A stretch of 19,348 nucleotides of DNA, taken from positions 1 to 19,348 of the forward strand of contig JAQDPW010000006.1 in NCBI GenBank assembly GCA_027659245.1. Reading direction: 5' to 3'. How positions within the stretch are numbered: the stretch's first letter is position 1; every line of letters begins with the position of its first letter. The DNA comes from Streptococcaceae bacterium AM104-57 (GTDB lineage: Bacteria > Bacillota > Bacilli > Lactobacillales > Streptococcaceae). A program made the position numbers and the translations under genes. The notes beneath the pieces were generated by a model. It was given only the letters and a program-made list of their open reading frames with translations, did no database searches and had not been told where the DNA came from. Positions 1 to 7,229 of this stretch are shown piece after piece.

Positions 1-12
1 TAACTAAAATAA

Positions 13-55
13 AAAACGAGGAATCTATCCAAGTGTGAGATGGATTCCTCGTTTT
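13..55. terminator. Bidirectional intrinsic terminator
   Basis: A perfect 13-bp stem (AAAACGAGGAATC at 13-25 pairing with 43-55) encloses a 17-nt loop. Each side is followed by a T-rich tract on its own strand. It lies downstream of the minus-strand ABC-F gene and could also end a plus-strand gene left of the window. Confidence 0.85.
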
Positions 56-76
56 GTTTTATAGTTAAATGAAATA

Positions 77-170
77 TATAGTTGATTGAAATAAGATATG
101 AACAAATCGATTAGGAAAGTCAAGCTAATTTCTAAATCGTAGTGTACTGTTCTATATTCAATCTATTATA
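77..170. repeat. RUP-like small mobile repeat
   Basis: This 94-bp AT-rich element is bounded by near-identical inverted ends: TATAGTTGATTGAA (77-90) and TTCAATCTATTATA (157-170). The ends, the size and a TA-rich border match my memory of RUP elements (about 107 bp, IS630-Spn1-related, non-autonomous). It carries no ORF. The identification is from memory, not from a search. Confidence 0.6.
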
Positions 171-226
171 ATTTATAACAATGTTTTAGTAGCCGTAGCG
201 TACTACTCCAGATTCAATCTACTATA
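171..226. repeat. Partial second RUP-like copy, overlapping a stop codon
   Basis: Directly after the first repeat there is a second copy of the right-hand end: GTAGCGTACTACTCCAGATT (195-214) running into TTCAATCTACTATA (213-226), parallel to 140-170. No matching left end is seen, so it looks truncated. Its last bases include the TAG stop (222-224, minus strand) of the ABC-F gene. Confidence 0.5.
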
Positions 227-1739
227 AAAAGACTACTTCCAAACCATGTTCTGTCAAACGATAGATATTCGTACAGACTTCTTTTAAGAAACGTCGATCA
301 TGTGAAACAGTGACCAGACCACCAGGATAAGTGGCAAAGAGTTTTCTGATTTCTGGTTGAGAAGTTGGAGAAAAGTTTCGTGTGGGTTCATCCAGAAGGA
401 GAAAGTTTGGTTTTCGCAGCACTAAATTCAAAAGAAGGAGTTTACCTTGTTGACCACCAGATAAAGAGTGAATCCGGTGGTGCATCTCTGGATAGCTGAA
501 GTTGAGACTGGCTAAGTGAGATTGGATTTTCTGTAATTCCTCTTTGTGCCCAGTTTGGTTGAGAAATTCTACTGGAGATAGATCCAAATTCAATGTTTCT
601 TGGTAATCTTGTGGCATAAATCCAAGCGAAATCTCTCTTTTGCCGCTTAGTAGTTGATGTAACTTTGCTAAAAGAGTGGATTTGCCAACGCCATTGGGAC
701 CGATAATGCCGATTTTTTCTTGACCACGGACAATTAATTGTAGCCCTTGAGCTAAAACACGCTCACCAATGGATAAAGTCTCATTTTCCAGTCGAACTAA
801 GACTTTTGAAGTGGCTAATGGCTCTATATCTGAGAAGAAAAGTTGAATTTGTTCCTCTTCAAGTGGCTTTTGGGTCATGGACTGAGCTGCTTTTTCGTAG
901 CGTTTTTCTTGAGAGAGGACAGTTTTCATCTTTTTAGCCAATAGGCGACCGGCAGTACTGTCTTTGGTAGCTCGAAGTGCATTTTCTACATTTTGCTTGA
1001 CGCGACGATGCTTTTCCATGGTTTTGTCATAGGCTCTCTGGTCGTTAGCAGCTTGCTGATTTTGTCTTGCAAAATTAGCCTTTCTCTGCTCACTATAGCG
1101 ATCATAGTCTAAATGCTCGACTAGCGTTTCTGCTTCTTTCCGATGCTTGACCAGTCGCAAGTGGACAATAGTATCAGCCGTATGAGAAAGAAAGTCTTCA
1201 TCATGGGAAATGAAAATAACAGTTTGCCTAATCTTTCGAATCTGACCTTTTAGCCAATCAACCGTCTCAAGGTCTAGGTCATTTGAAGGTTCATCTAAAA
1301 ATAGAATTTCAAAAGGTTTTGCTAACTCGTGGATGAGCTGAATTTTCAAGGCTTCGCCACCCGAGAGACTACCAATTTCTTGATCACTTGCAAAACGACT
1401 GCTGTCAAAGTGTAATTCCTCAGCCAAGCGATAGAGAATACTGTAGTCCAAATCAGTAGACTCTAAAAAGAAGTAGTCCTGTAAAGATTTTTTCTTCAGT
1501 TCTTCAGGGAGATGTTGGGGAATGTAGGCCAGGGCCTGAAGGTCAGACTGGATTTCACCCCTGATAGTGAAATCTGCTAATCTTTCTCCCATTAAAGTTC
1601 GAAGTAAGGTTGATTTCCCATTACCTTCTTCTCCAATAATAGCGACCTTTTCCCCATCTTGGATAGTCATATTTAAATTGGAAACAAGGTCTCGTAAATC
1701 TTTGTTTTGTGTGATGGTCAGATGATTGATTTTTATCAT
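222..1739 (-). CDS. ABC-F family ATPase, ribosome-protection type
   Basis: Soluble tandem-ABC protein of 505 residues without membrane segments, the layout of ABC-F proteins that act on the ribosome. Some members dislodge lincosamides, streptogramins, pleuromutilins or macrolides. Domain 1 has Walker A GEEGNGKST (36-44), signature LSGGE (125-129) and Walker B with DEPSNDLD (149-156). A charged, likely helical inter-domain linker runs at about 190-310. Domain 2 has GPNGVGKST (347-355), LSGGQ (426-430) and LLLDEPT (447-453), followed by RNFSPTS instead of the usual NHLD. The start at 1739 is chosen because AGAAAGG lies just upstream; the in-frame ATG at 1772 has no such site and lies in the terminator tail. 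The leader is an apparent attenuator, which fits drug-inducible expression. Resistance itself and the drug class are inferred, not seen. Confidence 0.88.
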   Translation of the reverse strand: MIKINHLTITQNKDLRDLVSNLNMTIQDGEKVAIIGEEGNGKSTLLRTLMGERLADFTIRGEIQSDLQALAYIPQHLPEELKKKSLQDYFFLESTDLDYSILYRLAEELHFDSSRFASDQEIGSLSGGEALKIQLIHELAKPFEILFLDEPSNDLDLETVDWLKGQIRKIRQTVIFISHDEDFLSHTADTIVHLRLVKHRKEAETLVEHLDYDRYSEQRKANFARQNQQAANDQRAYDKTMEKHRRVKQNVENALRATKDSTAGRLLAKKMKTVLSQEKRYEKAAQSMTQKPLEEEQIQLFFSDIEPLATSKVLVRLENETLSIGERVLAQGLQLIVRGQEKIGIIGPNGVGKSTLLAKLHQLLSGKREISLGFMPQDYQETLNLDLSPVEFLNQTGHKEELQKIQSHLASLNFSYPEMHHRIHSLSGGQQGKLLLLNLVLRKPNFLLLDEPTRNFSPTSQPEIRKLFATYPGGLVTVSHDRRFLKEVCTNIYRLTEHGLEVVFL

Positions 1740-1775
1740 ATTATTGCCCTTTCTAGAATGTCCACATTGCATAAC

Positions 1776-1802
1776 AAAAAGCTCTACTTTACCTAGTAGA
1801 GC
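1776..1802 (-). terminator. Leader terminator (attenuator) of the ABC-F gene
   Basis: On the minus strand, GCTCTACT (1802-1795), a 6-nt loop and AGTAGAGC (1788-1781) form an 8-bp stem followed by TTTTTGTTAT. It ends about 37 bases before the ABC-F start, so it would stop transcription inside the leader. Its 5' arm can pair instead with an upstream segment at 1990-1998 (nine pairs, two of them G-U). Confidence 0.75.
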
Positions 1803-1831
1803 CCAAAGTCTATGTCAAAAAAACTCTATTA

Positions 1832-1936
1832 ATACTCTTCGAAAATCAAATTCAAACCACGTCAGCGTCGCCTTACCGTACTCAAGTACAGCTTGCGGCT
1901 AGCTTCCTAGTTTGCTCTTTGATTTTCATTGAGTAT
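1832..1936. repeat. BOX element, boxA-boxC without boxB
   Basis: The inverted ends ATACTC (1832-1837) and GAGTAT (1931-1936) enclose segments I recognise as pneumococcal boxA (ACCACGTCAGCGTCGCCTTA, from about 1857) and boxC (CTTGCGGCTAGCTTCCTAGT, from about 1892). No boxB modules separate them. The element lies inside the ABC-F leader, between the upstream hairpin and the terminator. Confidence 0.85.
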
Positions 1937-1989
1937 AAAATGCCAAAAAAAGAGCATAAAAGAGTACACAAAAAGAGACAGAAACAAGA

Positions 1990-2020
1990 TCTACTAAATA
2001 AAGGTTATTTATTTGATAGA
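1990..2020 (-). promoter_or_regulatory. Leader hairpin P1 with antiterminator segment
   Basis: Minus-strand arms TCTATCAAATAAA (2020-2008) and TTTATTTAGTAGA (2002-1990) pair over 13 positions with one G-U and one mismatch, around a 5-nt loop. The 5' arm starts one base after the upstream ORF's stop codon, so a stalled ribosome would cover it. The freed 3' arm (TTTAGTAGA, 1998-1990) is complementary to TCTACTAGG (1800-1792) in the terminator. Confidence 0.6.
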
Positions 2021-2021
2021 C

Positions 2022-2033
2022 TTAGTTGTTCAT
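2022..2033 (-). CDS. Three-codon leader peptide (Met-Asn-Asn)
   Basis: ATG AAC AAC TAA on the minus strand, preceded by GGAGG about 10 bases upstream and lying just after a strong promoter. It is followed at once by hairpin P1. Very short upstream ORFs are known in leaders of ABC-F resistance genes, where drug-stalled ribosomes prevent termination. No homologue can be tested at this length; the call rests on position and architecture. Confidence 0.55.
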   Translation of the reverse strand: MNN

Positions 2034-2064
2034 GTCTCCCTTACCTCCGAGTATTGTTGCAATT

Positions 2065-2093
2065 ATCATACTCTTTTTGAGAAAATTTGTCAA
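2065..2093 (-). promoter_or_regulatory. Promoter of the ABC-F leader
   Basis: The -35 is a perfect TTGACA (2093-2088) and the -10 is TATGAT (2070-2065), with a 17-bp spacer. It starts 26 bases after the stop of the upstream 109-residue ORF and gives a leader of about 320 nt. Confidence 0.85.
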
Positions 2094-2118
2094 GATTAAG
2101 CCAGAAAATCCTCTATTT

Positions 2119-2448
2119 TTAAAAACCAAAATCAGGTCCATAGAGTGTCAAAACGTGCTTAACTTGATCGTAGTGGAACTTGTCATAGTTTCGCCAAGCA
2201 GTGCGAGTTTGCTCATTCAGTTTAAGTGTGCCAAGACCAATCAAGAGACTGGTACGTTGGTAAAATATCTCAAGATCAATTAAGATAGAGTTATCTAGTT
2301 TCTCAGCCTTTTTGAGTTGATTGAGAAGCTGGTCAATAATTTGTTGCAAGCGTAGATCATCAGGCAATCCTTGTTTGCAGGTTTGGTAAGCTTTATTTAA
2401 CTCGGAAATGAGTTGATAAGCTTCTAAGATTAGTTCTTTGTCTTCCAT
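2119..2448 (-). CDS. Small helical protein of unknown function
   Basis: I do not recognise this 109-residue protein with certainty. It is almost wholly predicted helix, rich in Leu, Gln, Lys and Glu (for example LQQIIDQLLNQLKKAEKL near residues 34-51), with no signal peptide, no transmembrane segment and no cysteine in a motif. The size and all-helical character resemble bacteriocin-immunity-type four-helix bundles, but that is a loose impression. Start support: AAAGGAGG about 9 bases before the ATG, and a promoter at 2512-2485. It lies just upstream of the ABC-F promoter on the same strand with no clear terminator between, so read-through into the ABC-F leader is possible. Confidence 0.6.
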   Translation of the reverse strand: MEDKELILEAYQLISELNKAYQTCKQGLPDDLRLQQIIDQLLNQLKKAEKLDNSILIDLEIFYQRTSLLIGLGTLKLNEQTRTAWRNYDKFHYDQVKHVLTLYGPDFGF

Positions 2449-2484
2449 ATGAGCGTCCTCCTTTGCTCATGTATTGATGTCTAT

Positions 2485-2512
2485 AGTATAGCACAAAAAG
2501 AAAAATTGTCAT
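2485..2512 (-). promoter_or_regulatory. Promoter of the 109-residue ORF
   Basis: On the minus strand, ATGACA (2512-2507), a 16-bp spacer and TATACT (2490-2485). It is divergent from the yceD-like gene promoter. Confidence 0.65.
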
Positions 2513-2578
2513 AATAAATATATCAAAAATCAATAATATTTAAAACAAGGTCTGGAGCGATTAAATTAAGTGATTTCA

Positions 2579-2587
2579 TGGTATAAT
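2579..2587 (+). promoter_or_regulatory. Extended -10 promoter of the yceD-nth pair
   Basis: TGGTATAAT gives a TGn extension plus a consensus -10 (TATAAT, 2582-2587). No good -35 is seen (GATTAA at 17-bp spacing). The ATG at 2616 follows with the ribosome site GGAGGA. Confidence 0.7.
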
Positions 2588-2615
2588 CAAGATAGTAAAT
2601 CTTTATGGAGGAAGT

Positions 2616-3158
2616 ATGAAATTAAATATTCAAGAAATCCGTAAGCAGCCTGAAGGCTTGCACTTTGAGCAGACTTTAGACTTAGCAGCTGACTTGCGTG
2701 ACCGTAATCAAGAAATTTTAGATGTAAAAGATATTGTCGCTATTGGAAAAGTTCAGTACGAAGACCTTATGTTTTTCCTAGACTATCAACTCTCTTATAC
2801 CATTGTGCTAGCTTCTAGTCGTAGTATGGAACCTGTAGAATTGCAAGAGTCCTATCCTGTAACAGAAGTCTTTATGGAGGGGGCGACTAATCAATTAGAT
2901 CAGGAAGTTTTAGATGATGACTTGGTTTTACCGATTGAAAATGGGGAAATCGACTTGGCTGAGAGTGTTTCAGATAATATTTTGCTCAATATTCCAATCA
3001 AAGTTTTAACAGCAGAAGAAGAAGCAGGTCAGGGATTCGTTTCTGGAAATGACTGGCAAATCATGACTGAGGAAGAATATCAAGCTCAACAAGCAGTCAA
3101 AAAAGAACAAAATAGTCCTTTTGCAGGCTTACAAGGGCTTTTTGATGGAGATGAATAG
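2616..3158 (+). CDS. YceD/DUF177 family protein
   Basis: Cytosolic acidic protein of 180 residues matching the YceD (DUF177) family by its start (MKLNIQEIRKQPEG), the central VGKVQYEDL-like stretch (here AIGKVQYEDLMFFLDY) and the acidic C-terminal half. The family is linked to 23S rRNA accumulation and ribosome assembly in bacteria and plastids. In many genomes it precedes rpmF (ribosomal protein L32). Here no rpmF follows; the next codon after the TAG stop is the nth start. Ribosome site GGAGGA lies 7 bases before the ATG. The family call is good; its precise role here is inferred. Confidence 0.8.
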   Translation: MKLNIQEIRKQPEGLHFEQTLDLAADLRDRNQEILDVKDIVAIGKVQYEDLMFFLDYQLSYTIVLASSRSMEPVELQESYPVTEVFMEGATNQLDQEVLDDDLVLPIENGEIDLAESVSDNILLNIPIKVLTAEEEAGQGFVSGNDWQIMTEEEYQAQQAVKKEQNSPFAGLQGLFDGDE

Positions 3159-3788
3159 ATGGTCCTGTCCAAAAAACGAGCACGTAAGGTGCTAGAAGAG
3201 ATTATTGCTCTCTTTCCAGATGCCAAGCCAAGCCTAGATTTTACCAACCATTTTGAACTTTTGGTTGCTGTGATGTTGTCAGCCCAGACGACAGATGCAG
3301 CAGTAAACAAGGCCACTCCAGCTCTTTTTGAAGCCTTCCCTACACCTCAAGCCATGGCAGATGCAAGTGAGACGGACATTGCATCTCATATTTCTCGTCT
3401 TGGACTGTATCGAAATAAAGCCAAGTTTCTTAAAAAGTGTGCCCAACAGTTACTAGACGATTTTGATGGTCAAGTTCCTCAGACTAGAGAAGAATTAGAG
3501 AGTCTGGCAGGTGTTGGTCGTAAGACAGCTAATGTTGTGATGAGTGTTGGCTTTGGGATTCCTGCCTTCGCTGTGGATACCCATGTGGAGCGCATCTGTA
3601 AGCATCATGATATTGTCAAAAAATCTGCGACACCCCTCGAAGTCGAAAAACGAGTCATGGATATCCTGCCACCAGAAAAGTGGTTGCCAGCCCATCAAGC
3701 TATGATTTACTTTGGTAGAGCTATTTGTCATCCAAAAAATCCAGAATGCGATCAGTATCCGCAATTATACGATTTTAGTTCGTTATAA
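3159..3788 (+). CDS. nth: Endonuclease III, Fe-S ligands incomplete
   Basis: DNA glycosylase/AP lyase of base excision repair, removing oxidised pyrimidines. The protein has 209 residues. The helix-hairpin-helix segment LAGVGRKTANVV (116-127) includes the Schiff-base lysine K122, and AFAVDTHVERI (136-146) includes the catalytic aspartate D140. The usual C-terminal [4Fe-4S] motif is C-X6-C-X2-C-X5-C. Here C190 and C197 are present (CHPKNPEC), but the expected third and fourth ligands are Y200 and F206, so a normal cluster looks impossible. The ATG follows the yceD-like stop with no gap, which suggests translational coupling. There is no sign of a frameshift: the ORF ends cleanly near the family's usual length (211 in E. 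coli). Function as a glycosylase is inferred from the intact catalytic residues. Confidence 0.93.
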   Translation: MVLSKKRARKVLEEIIALFPDAKPSLDFTNHFELLVAVMLSAQTTDAAVNKATPALFEAFPTPQAMADASETDIASHISRLGLYRNKAKFLKKCAQQLLDDFDGQVPQTREELESLAGVGRKTANVVMSVGFGIPAFAVDTHVERICKHHDIVKKSATPLEVEKRVMDILPPEKWLPAHQAMIYFGRAICHPKNPECDQYPQLYDFSSL

Positions 3789-3811
3789 GATGGAATTTTC
3801 ATGTTTTTTTC

Positions 3812-3840
3812 TTGCATTGATTCCTAGTTTGTGTTATAGT
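3812..3840 (+). promoter_or_regulatory. pyr operon promoter
   Basis: TTGCAT (3812-3817), a 17-bp spacer and TATAGT (3835-3840). The predicted start lies about 15 bases before the PyrR-binding hairpin. Confidence 0.75.
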
Positions 3841-3860
3841 AGTACCAATCAAATATTCCT

Positions 3861-3899
3861 TTAATCCTGTCCCGTGAGGCAGGCAAGGAGCTGGATTAA
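3861..3899 (+). promoter_or_regulatory. PyrR-binding anti-antiterminator hairpin
   Basis: Upper stem CCTGTC (3866-3871)/GGCAGG (3878-3883) with hexaloop CCGTGA, which fits the CNGNGA loop known for PyrR sites. A purine-rich bulge CAAGGAGCT follows, and a lower stem TTAAT/ATTAA closes it. CAAGGAG (3884-3890) can pair instead with CTCCTTG (3960-3966) in the terminator, giving the antiterminator. PyrR with UMP/UTP would stabilise the hairpin and cause termination. Confidence 0.85.
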
Positions 3900-3956
3900 G
3901 TAGAAGGGTGGAGTCTATACTGTTTTTGGTAGGGCTAGCTTAACTATATATTCTGA

Positions 3957-4520
<564 letters not shown>

Positions 4521-4540
4521 ATAGCAAAAAGGAGTTAGCC

Positions 4541-5464
4541 ATGTCAGAAAATCAACAAGCCATTCAACACGTAGTTTCTATGGAAGACCTTACTGTAGAA
4601 CAAGTCATGAAATTGATCAAACGCGGAATCGAATTTAAAAATGGAGCAAAAGCTTCTTACGAAGACCAACACATTGTCTCTAATCTCTTCTTTGAGAGTT
4701 CGACTCGTACCCACAAATCTTTTGAAGTAGCAGAGATTAAACTGGGACTTCACCTATTGGACTTCGATGTGAAAACAAGTTCAGTCAATAAGGGTGAAAC
4801 ACTCTATGATACAATTTTGACCTTGTCAGCCTTGGGAGTAGATGCCTGTGTCATCCGACACCCAGAGGTGGATTACTACAGAGAGTTGATCGATAGTCCG
4901 ACGATTACGACTTCGATTATCAATGGTGGAGATGGTTCGGGTCAACACCCAAGCCAAAGCTTGCTTGATTTAATGACGATTTATGAAGAATTTGGACACT
5001 TTGAAGGACTTAAAGTGGCCATTGCTGGAGACCTTGACCATTCACGTGTGGCTAAATCCAATATGCAAATCTTAAAACGTTTGGGAGCAGAACTCTACTT
5101 TGCTGGTCCAGAAGAATGGAGAAGTCAAGAATTTGCGGACTATGGAAAGTTTGTAAATATTGATGAAATCATTGACCAAGTTGATGTGATGATGTTTCTT
5201 CGTGTTCAACATGAACGCCATGATAGTGGAACAGGTTTTTCAAAAGAAGGCTATCACACTCAACATGGTTTAACTCAAGAACGCTATGACCGCTTGAAAG
5301 AGAAGGCTATTCTGATGCACCCTGCTCCAGTCAACCGCGATGTTGAAATTGCTGATCACTTGGTTGAAGCTCCAAAATCACGGATTGTTCAACAGATGAC
5401 TAACGGTGTCTTTGTCAGAATGGCAATCTTGGAATCCGTATTGGCATACAGAAAAGCAAAATAA
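4541..5464 (+). CDS. pyrB: Aspartate carbamoyltransferase catalytic chain
   Basis: Catalyses carbamoyl phosphate + L-aspartate to N-carbamoyl-L-aspartate, the committed step of pyrimidine synthesis. The 307-residue length is normal for the Firmicute catalytic chain. The carbamoyl-phosphate loop SSTRTHKSF (53-61) is intact. [11 protein letters not shown] near residue 268 and the region around [14 protein letters not shown] (near 130-143) contain further substrate contacts. No pyrI regulatory chain is seen, as expected for Gram-positives. Ribosome site AAAGGAG lies just upstream of the ATG. The distance to carA is 49 bases and holds only a weak 5-bp hairpin (GATGC/GCATC, 5482-5497). Confidence 0.97.
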   Translation: MSENQQAIQHVVSMEDLTVEQVMKLIKRGIEFKNGAKASYEDQHIVSNLFFESSTRTHKSFEVAEIKLGLHLLDFDVKTSSVNKGETLYDTILTLSALGVDACVIRHPEVDYYRELIDSPTITTSIINGGDGSGQHPSQSLLDLMTIYEEFGHFEGLKVAIAGDLDHSRVAKSNMQILKRLGAELYFAGPEEWRSQEFADYGKFVNIDEIIDQVDVMMFLRVQHERHDSGTGFSKEGYHTQHGLTQERYDRLKEKAILMHPAPVNRDVEIADHLVEAPKSRIVQQMTNGVFVRMAILESVLAYRKAK

Positions 5465-5513
5465 GACACAAAACGTTAAAAGATGCCTGAGAGCATCCAC
5501 GAGAGGTGAATTT

Positions 5514-6605
5514 ATGACAAAACGACTTCTAGTATTAGAAGATGGTACAATTTTTGAAGGAAAAGCCTTTGGGGCTGAAATTGACGTCACGGGTGAAATC
5601 GTCTTTAATACTGGGATGACTGGTTACCAAGAATCGATTACAGACCAGTCTTATAATGGACAAATCCTGACCTTTACCTATCCTTTGGTTGGAAATTATG
5701 GGATTAACCGTGATGACTATGAATCCATCAGTCCAACCTGCAAAGGTGTAGTGGTGTTTGAAGAAGCTCGTAGAGCCAGTAACTGGCGCAACCAGATGAC
5801 ATTGGATGAATTTTTGAAGTCTAAGAAAATCCCTGGTATTTCAGGTATTGATACACGGGCTTTGACAAAAATCATCCGTAAGCATGGAACTATGAGGGCG
5901 ACTCTGACACATGTGGGAGATAGTATCGATCATATCACAGATCAGCTTCAAGCGACCGTTCTACCGATTGATAATATCAAGCAAGTTTCTACAAAAACTG
6001 CTTACCCAGCTCCAGGGGTAGGTTTGAGCGTGGTGCTTGTTGACTTTGGGCTCAAGCATTCGATTTTGAGAGAATTGTCTAAGAGAGACTGTAATGTAAC
6101 GGTGGTTCCTTATACAACAACTGCTGAGGAAATTCTTCACTTGAATCCGGATGGTGTTATGCTGTCAAATGGTCCAGGTAATCCTGAGGATGTACCAGAG
6201 GCACTAGAGATGATTCGTGGAGTTCAAGGTAAAATTCCGATTTTTGGGATTTGTATGGGGCATCAGCTCTTTTCAATGGCTAATGGTGCCAAGACCTATA
6301 AGATGAAGTTTGGCCACCGTGGCTTTAACCATGCAGTTCGTGAAATTGCAACAGGACGAGTAGACTTTACCAGCCAGAACCACGGTTATGCGGTGAGTCG
6401 AGAAGATTTTCCAGAGCACTTGATGATTACTCATGAGGAAATCAATGACAAATCCGTAGAAGGAGTACGACATAGATATCAACCTGCCTTCTCCGTACAA
6501 TTCCACCCAGACGCTGCACCTGGCCCACATGATGCAAGCTACCTTTTTGACGAGTTTATCGAAATGATGGAAGCTTTTAAAGGGAAGAAAGGAGGGAGTA
6601 AGTAA
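5514..6605 (+). CDS. carA: Carbamoyl-phosphate synthase small subunit
   Basis: Glutaminase subunit that passes ammonia to CarB. 363 residues. The class I glutamine amidotransferase domain has nucleophile C247 in [10 protein letters not shown] and the histidine in QFHPDAAPG. The position usually occupied by Glu (HPE) is Asp here. The start at 5514 is chosen for GAGAGGTGA just upstream and for the conserved N-terminus [20 protein letters not shown]; the longer frame starting at 5406 overlaps pyrB. The C-terminus ends GKKGGSK: this lysine/glycine tail is encoded by bases that also form the ribosome site (AAAGGAGGGA) of the next ORF. The tail may have been changed when that ORF arrived (inference). 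The next ATG overlaps the TAA stop by one base. Confidence 0.96.
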   Translation: MTKRLLVLEDGTIFEGKAFGAEIDVTGEIVFNTGMTGYQESITDQSYNGQILTFTYPLVGNYGINRDDYESISPTCKGVVVFEEARRASNWRNQMTLDEFLKSKKIPGISGIDTRALTKIIRKHGTMRATLTHVGDSIDHITDQLQATVLPIDNIKQVSTKTAYPAPGVGLSVVLVDFGLKHSILRELSKRDCNVTVVPYTTTAEEILHLNPDGVMLSNGPGNPEDVPEALEMIRGVQGKIPIFGICMGHQLFSMANGAKTYKMKFGHRGFNHAVREIATGRVDFTSQNHGYAVSREDFPEHLMITHEEINDKSVEGVRHRYQPAFSVQFHPDAAPGPHDASYLFDEFIEMMEAFKGKKGGSK

Positions 6606-7171
6606 TGAGTAATTTATTTGTTAAATTTCAAAATATTTTCGAAGGAAAATCTGAGCAGTTTAAAGGTTACTCAAAATATAAAGGAAAAGTTGCTAATGAA
6701 TTATTAAAAGATGAAGTAAGTAATATTTTGAAGAAAAATTCTCTACCTTTTAAAGTTTCTGAGATTAATGCTTTTGTGACAGGCAGTAAATTTGAGTATG
6801 ATTTGTTAATTTTAAAAGATGATGCTAATCCTAATAATTTTGCTTATAAAAATGATGATGTTAAGGCTATAATAGAATGTAAAGTTAATGGTTTGTATGA
6901 TCCTGAAAAAAATACTGACAGTATAGCGAAAGCTATCAATGAGGTTAGAAGATTAAACAACGATATTGCTTTTGGTTATGTTACATTTAGTGAGGTAGTA
7001 CCAAAGAACAAAACTTCAGTTCATTATTGGGATTTGACGGTGAAGTTTTTACATCAAAAAGTGACATATTCTCATTTATTTGCCGTTACTTTAAGAACAG
7101 GTAATAAAGTCATTAATTCCACGACGCCCGAAGATTTTGAAAAGTTTATCCTTAAATTATGTAGCTGTTAA
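6605..7171 (+). CDS. Putative PD-(D/E)XK nuclease-like protein between carA and carB
   Basis: I do not recognise this 188-residue protein by name. It has a core typical of PD-(D/E)XK nucleases: a helix with E32 (ANELL), then D66 in KFEYDLLIL, then a strand ending E91-C92-K93 in AIIECKV, followed by a helix. No signal peptide or membrane segment is seen. The gene is visibly more AT-rich than pyrB, carA and carB and favours TTA, AAT and AAA codons, which suggests transfer. Its ATG overlaps the carA stop (TAATG) and its ribosome site lies inside carA, so it would be co-transcribed and translationally coupled with carA. There is no methyltransferase nearby, so a complete restriction-modification pair is not supported. 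Alternatives are an orphan restriction enzyme, a free-standing homing-type endonuclease or a defence nuclease. The fold call comes from motif spacing only. Confidence 0.6.
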   Translation: MSNLFVKFQNIFEGKSEQFKGYSKYKGKVANELLKDEVSNILKKNSLPFKVSEINAFVTGSKFEYDLLILKDDANPNNFAYKNDDVKAIIECKVNGLYDPEKNTDSIAKAINEVRRLNNDIAFGYVTFSEVVPKNKTSVHYWDLTVKFLHQKVTYSHLFAVTLRTGNKVINSTTPEDFEKFILKLCSC

Positions 7172-7195
7172 AATGTATAACTAAGTTTATTTATA

Positions 7196-7217
7196 AAAAA
7201 ATCGTCGGAGAATTTAT
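7196..7217 (+). repeat. 22-bp direct repeat, copy 1
   Basis: Identical to 7443-7464: six A, then ATCGTCGGAGAATTTAT less its first A. It contains GGAG five bases before ATG at 7216 (overlapping the repeat end), which opens an 11-codon ORF (7216-7251, MELNTDGKLRI). Confidence 0.9.
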
Positions 7218-7229
7218 GGAATTGAACAC

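Noticed and set aside
222..1772. ABC-F start at 1772 (11 residues longer)
   Set aside because: That ATG lies right in the terminator tail without a ribosome site; AGAAAGG precedes the ATG at 1739.
2026..2283. Plus-strand 85-residue open frame
   Set aside because: It lies antisense over the ABC-F promoter and the end of the 109-residue gene, has no ribosome site and a composition unlike real genes here.
6605..7171. Complete restriction-modification system
   Set aside because: No DNA methyltransferase or specificity gene is present; only one nuclease-like ORF.
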